Origin: Desulfobacteraceae bacterium UBA2771
GTDB lineage: Bacteria > Desulfobacterota > Desulfobacteria > Desulfobacterales > Desulfosarcinaceae
NCBI GenBank assembly: GCA_002352605.1
Contig: DEIP01000099.1
Coordinates: forward strand, 15,756-22,060
Direction: 5' to 3'
DNA: 6,305 nt
In this document: positions 5,491-6,305 of the stretch, in pieces
Layout: each line of letters opens with the position of its first letter
Position numbering within the stretch: position 1 is the stretch's first letter
Program-made: the position numbers and the translations under genes
Notes under the pieces: model-generated
Database searches by the model: none
Told to the model about the DNA's origin: nothing
Seen by the model: the letters and a program-made list of their open reading frames with translations, nothing else

Positions 5491-6126
5491 ATGGGTATTC
5501 AAGAACGGAAAGAAAGAGAAAAAGAACGGCGTCGGCAACAAATCATCATTGCCGCAAAACGCGTGTTTTCGGAAAAAGGGTTTAACAAAGCCACCATGGA
5601 GGATATTGCCAAAGAGGCTGAACTGAGCCCGGGCACCCTCTATCTCTACTTCAAGAACAAGGAAGAACTAAACGCCTCATTATCGCTTCGGATTCTCCAA
5701 TACATCAACATCCGGCTCACCCATGTCAACAAGGAGACGGCCTTCTCCTGTGATCAGAAGCTAAAGGCGCTCATGGAAGCCATGTATGACGTCTATGACT
5801 TCGACCCGCTTGTTATCATCAACATGTTCCACCTTCAATCCAGCGAAACCCTTAAGAACCTTTCCGGATCGCTGCTGGCGGAGATCAAAGACCTGTCCCA
5901 AAAATCCATCGGGGCCATCGCCAAAATTTTTGAAGAGGGGATGGAAAAAGGCTTCTATGTCAATCATCACCCCATGGCGTTGGCCGACATCTTCTGGTCC
6001 ATGTTCTCCGGTATTGTGTTGTGGGAAGCCAGCAAGAAGATCATCAGTTCGGATAAGGATTATCTAAAATCCACGCTGGCCACGGCCTTTGAACTCTTCG
6101 AGCGGGGGATCCGGAAACAGAACTGA
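5491..6126 (+). CDS. TetR/AcrR-family transcriptional regulator
   Basis: The 211-residue protein has the usual TetR-family length. A highly charged N-terminal tail (MGIQERKEREKERRRQQ) leads into the DNA-binding domain at about residues 15-62. IIIAAKRVFSEKGFNKATM forms helix 1 and the following turn, and EDIAKEAELSPGTLYLYFKN forms the helix-turn-helix with the hallmark G-T-L-Y-x-Y-F recognition helix. The rest is an all-helical ligand-binding and dimerisation domain, ending with LADIFWSMFSGIVLWEASKK and LKSTLATAFELFERGI. The ligand cannot be told from the sequence; related regulators often control lipid, acyl-CoA or efflux genes. AGGAA at 5475-5479 precedes the ATG by 11 bases, somewhat long. 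Its own promoter lies under a palindrome at 5417-5436, suggesting autoregulation. No co-transcribed target gene follows, because a repeat begins soon after the stop. Confidence 0.95.
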   Translation: MGIQERKEREKERRRQQIIIAAKRVFSEKGFNKATMEDIAKEAELSPGTLYLYFKNKEELNASLSLRILQYINIRLTHVNKETAFSCDQKLKALMEAMYDVYDFDPLVIINMFHLQSSETLKNLSGSLLAEIKDLSQKSIGAIAKIFEEGMEKGFYVNHHPMALADIFWSMFSGIVLWEASKKIISSDKDYLKSTLATAFELFERGIRKQN

Positions 6127-6137
6127 TTACCGCAGAC

Positions 6138-6163
6138 ACCCTTACCCGATCGCTACTAAGGGT
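6138..6163. repeat. 7-bp inverted repeat just after the TetR gene
   Basis: ACCCTTA at 6138-6144 and its exact complement TAAGGGT at 6157-6163 flank twelve bases. It starts 12 bases after the stop codon and could form a weak hairpin in the mRNA, but no T-run follows, so a terminator is not supported. Its right arm overlaps the likely left end of the following repeat. Confidence 0.35.
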
Positions 6164-6193
6164 TCGCGCAAAAATAACTTCGCAGAATTGGCG

Positions 6194-6305
6194 CTCAGAT
6201 TTGGTTCAGGTTTGGCTGATCCGAGAGAGCAAAACCACAGGAATAGCGAGCTATTTCGTGGGATTTGAGAGTGAGGTATCAGCCAAAGATGGGCTGAAGC
6301 TGAGA
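6194..6305. repeat. Large imperfect palindrome, probable MITE-like or dispersed repeat, cut by the window edge
   Basis: The sequence folds on itself around a centre at 6248/6249. Pairing segments are 6194-6198 with 6300-6304, 6205-6209 with 6294-6298, 6211-6220 (TTTGGCTGAT) with 6278-6287 (ATCAGCCAAA), 6221-6222 with 6275-6276, 6230-6233 with 6264-6267, 6235-6238 with 6258-6261, and 6240-6247 with 6250-6257 around the two bases GA. Together this is about 38 base pairs with mostly balanced internal loops. No coding frame crosses it. An element that is palindromic over its whole length and lies between genes is typical of MITEs or related dispersed repeats. By symmetry it probably starts near GGGTTCGCGC at 6160-6169 and ends some 30-40 bases beyond the window. 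A structured RNA is the alternative. Confidence 0.6.

Overview
The window looks like ordinary chromosome from a motile, sulfate-reducer-type Desulfobacterota (Desulfobacterales-like) bacterium. That placement is an inference from recalled resemblance of the RNB, FapA-family and STAS-like proteins to that group, the moderate GC content and the use of sigma-54 and sigma-28 type promoters; no search was run. Four complete genes lie on the plus strand, and the 5' part of a fifth gene runs off the left edge on the minus strand.

Layout: 1-149 (minus) is the N-terminal 49 codons of a small STAS-like protein. 150-681 is a divergent regulatory region. For the minus-strand gene it holds a near-perfect sigma-54 promoter (362-377), a 22-bp palindrome placed where an enhancer-binding protein would sit (428-449), and a long leader closed by a perfect 12-bp inverted repeat that begins exactly at the predicted +1. 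For the plus strand it holds a strong sigma-28 (FliA) promoter at 566-592. 682-2544 encodes a FapA/DUF342-family protein. 2545-2870 is an AT-rich spacer with a sigma-70 promoter for the next gene. 2871-3140 encodes an HU-type nucleoid protein and ends in a clear intrinsic terminator (3168-3195). 3340-5319 encodes a compact RNase II/R-family exoribonuclease, possibly from a leaderless mRNA. 5491-6126 encodes a TetR-family regulator with a promoter whose -35 box lies within a 6-8-6 inverted repeat, a likely autoregulatory operator. The last ~145 bases are non-coding and form one half or more of a large imperfect palindrome cut by the window edge, probably a dispersed repeat or MITE-like element.

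The strongest biological theme is on the left. Two divergent genes are each read by a different alternative sigma factor of the flagellar hierarchy: sigma-54 for the STAS-like gene and sigma-28 for the FapA-family gene. This suggests that both belong to a motility or surface-attachment regulon, although no structural flagellar gene is visible. The HU, RNase and TetR genes each seem to be single transcription units with their own promoters and show no obvious functional link to one another.
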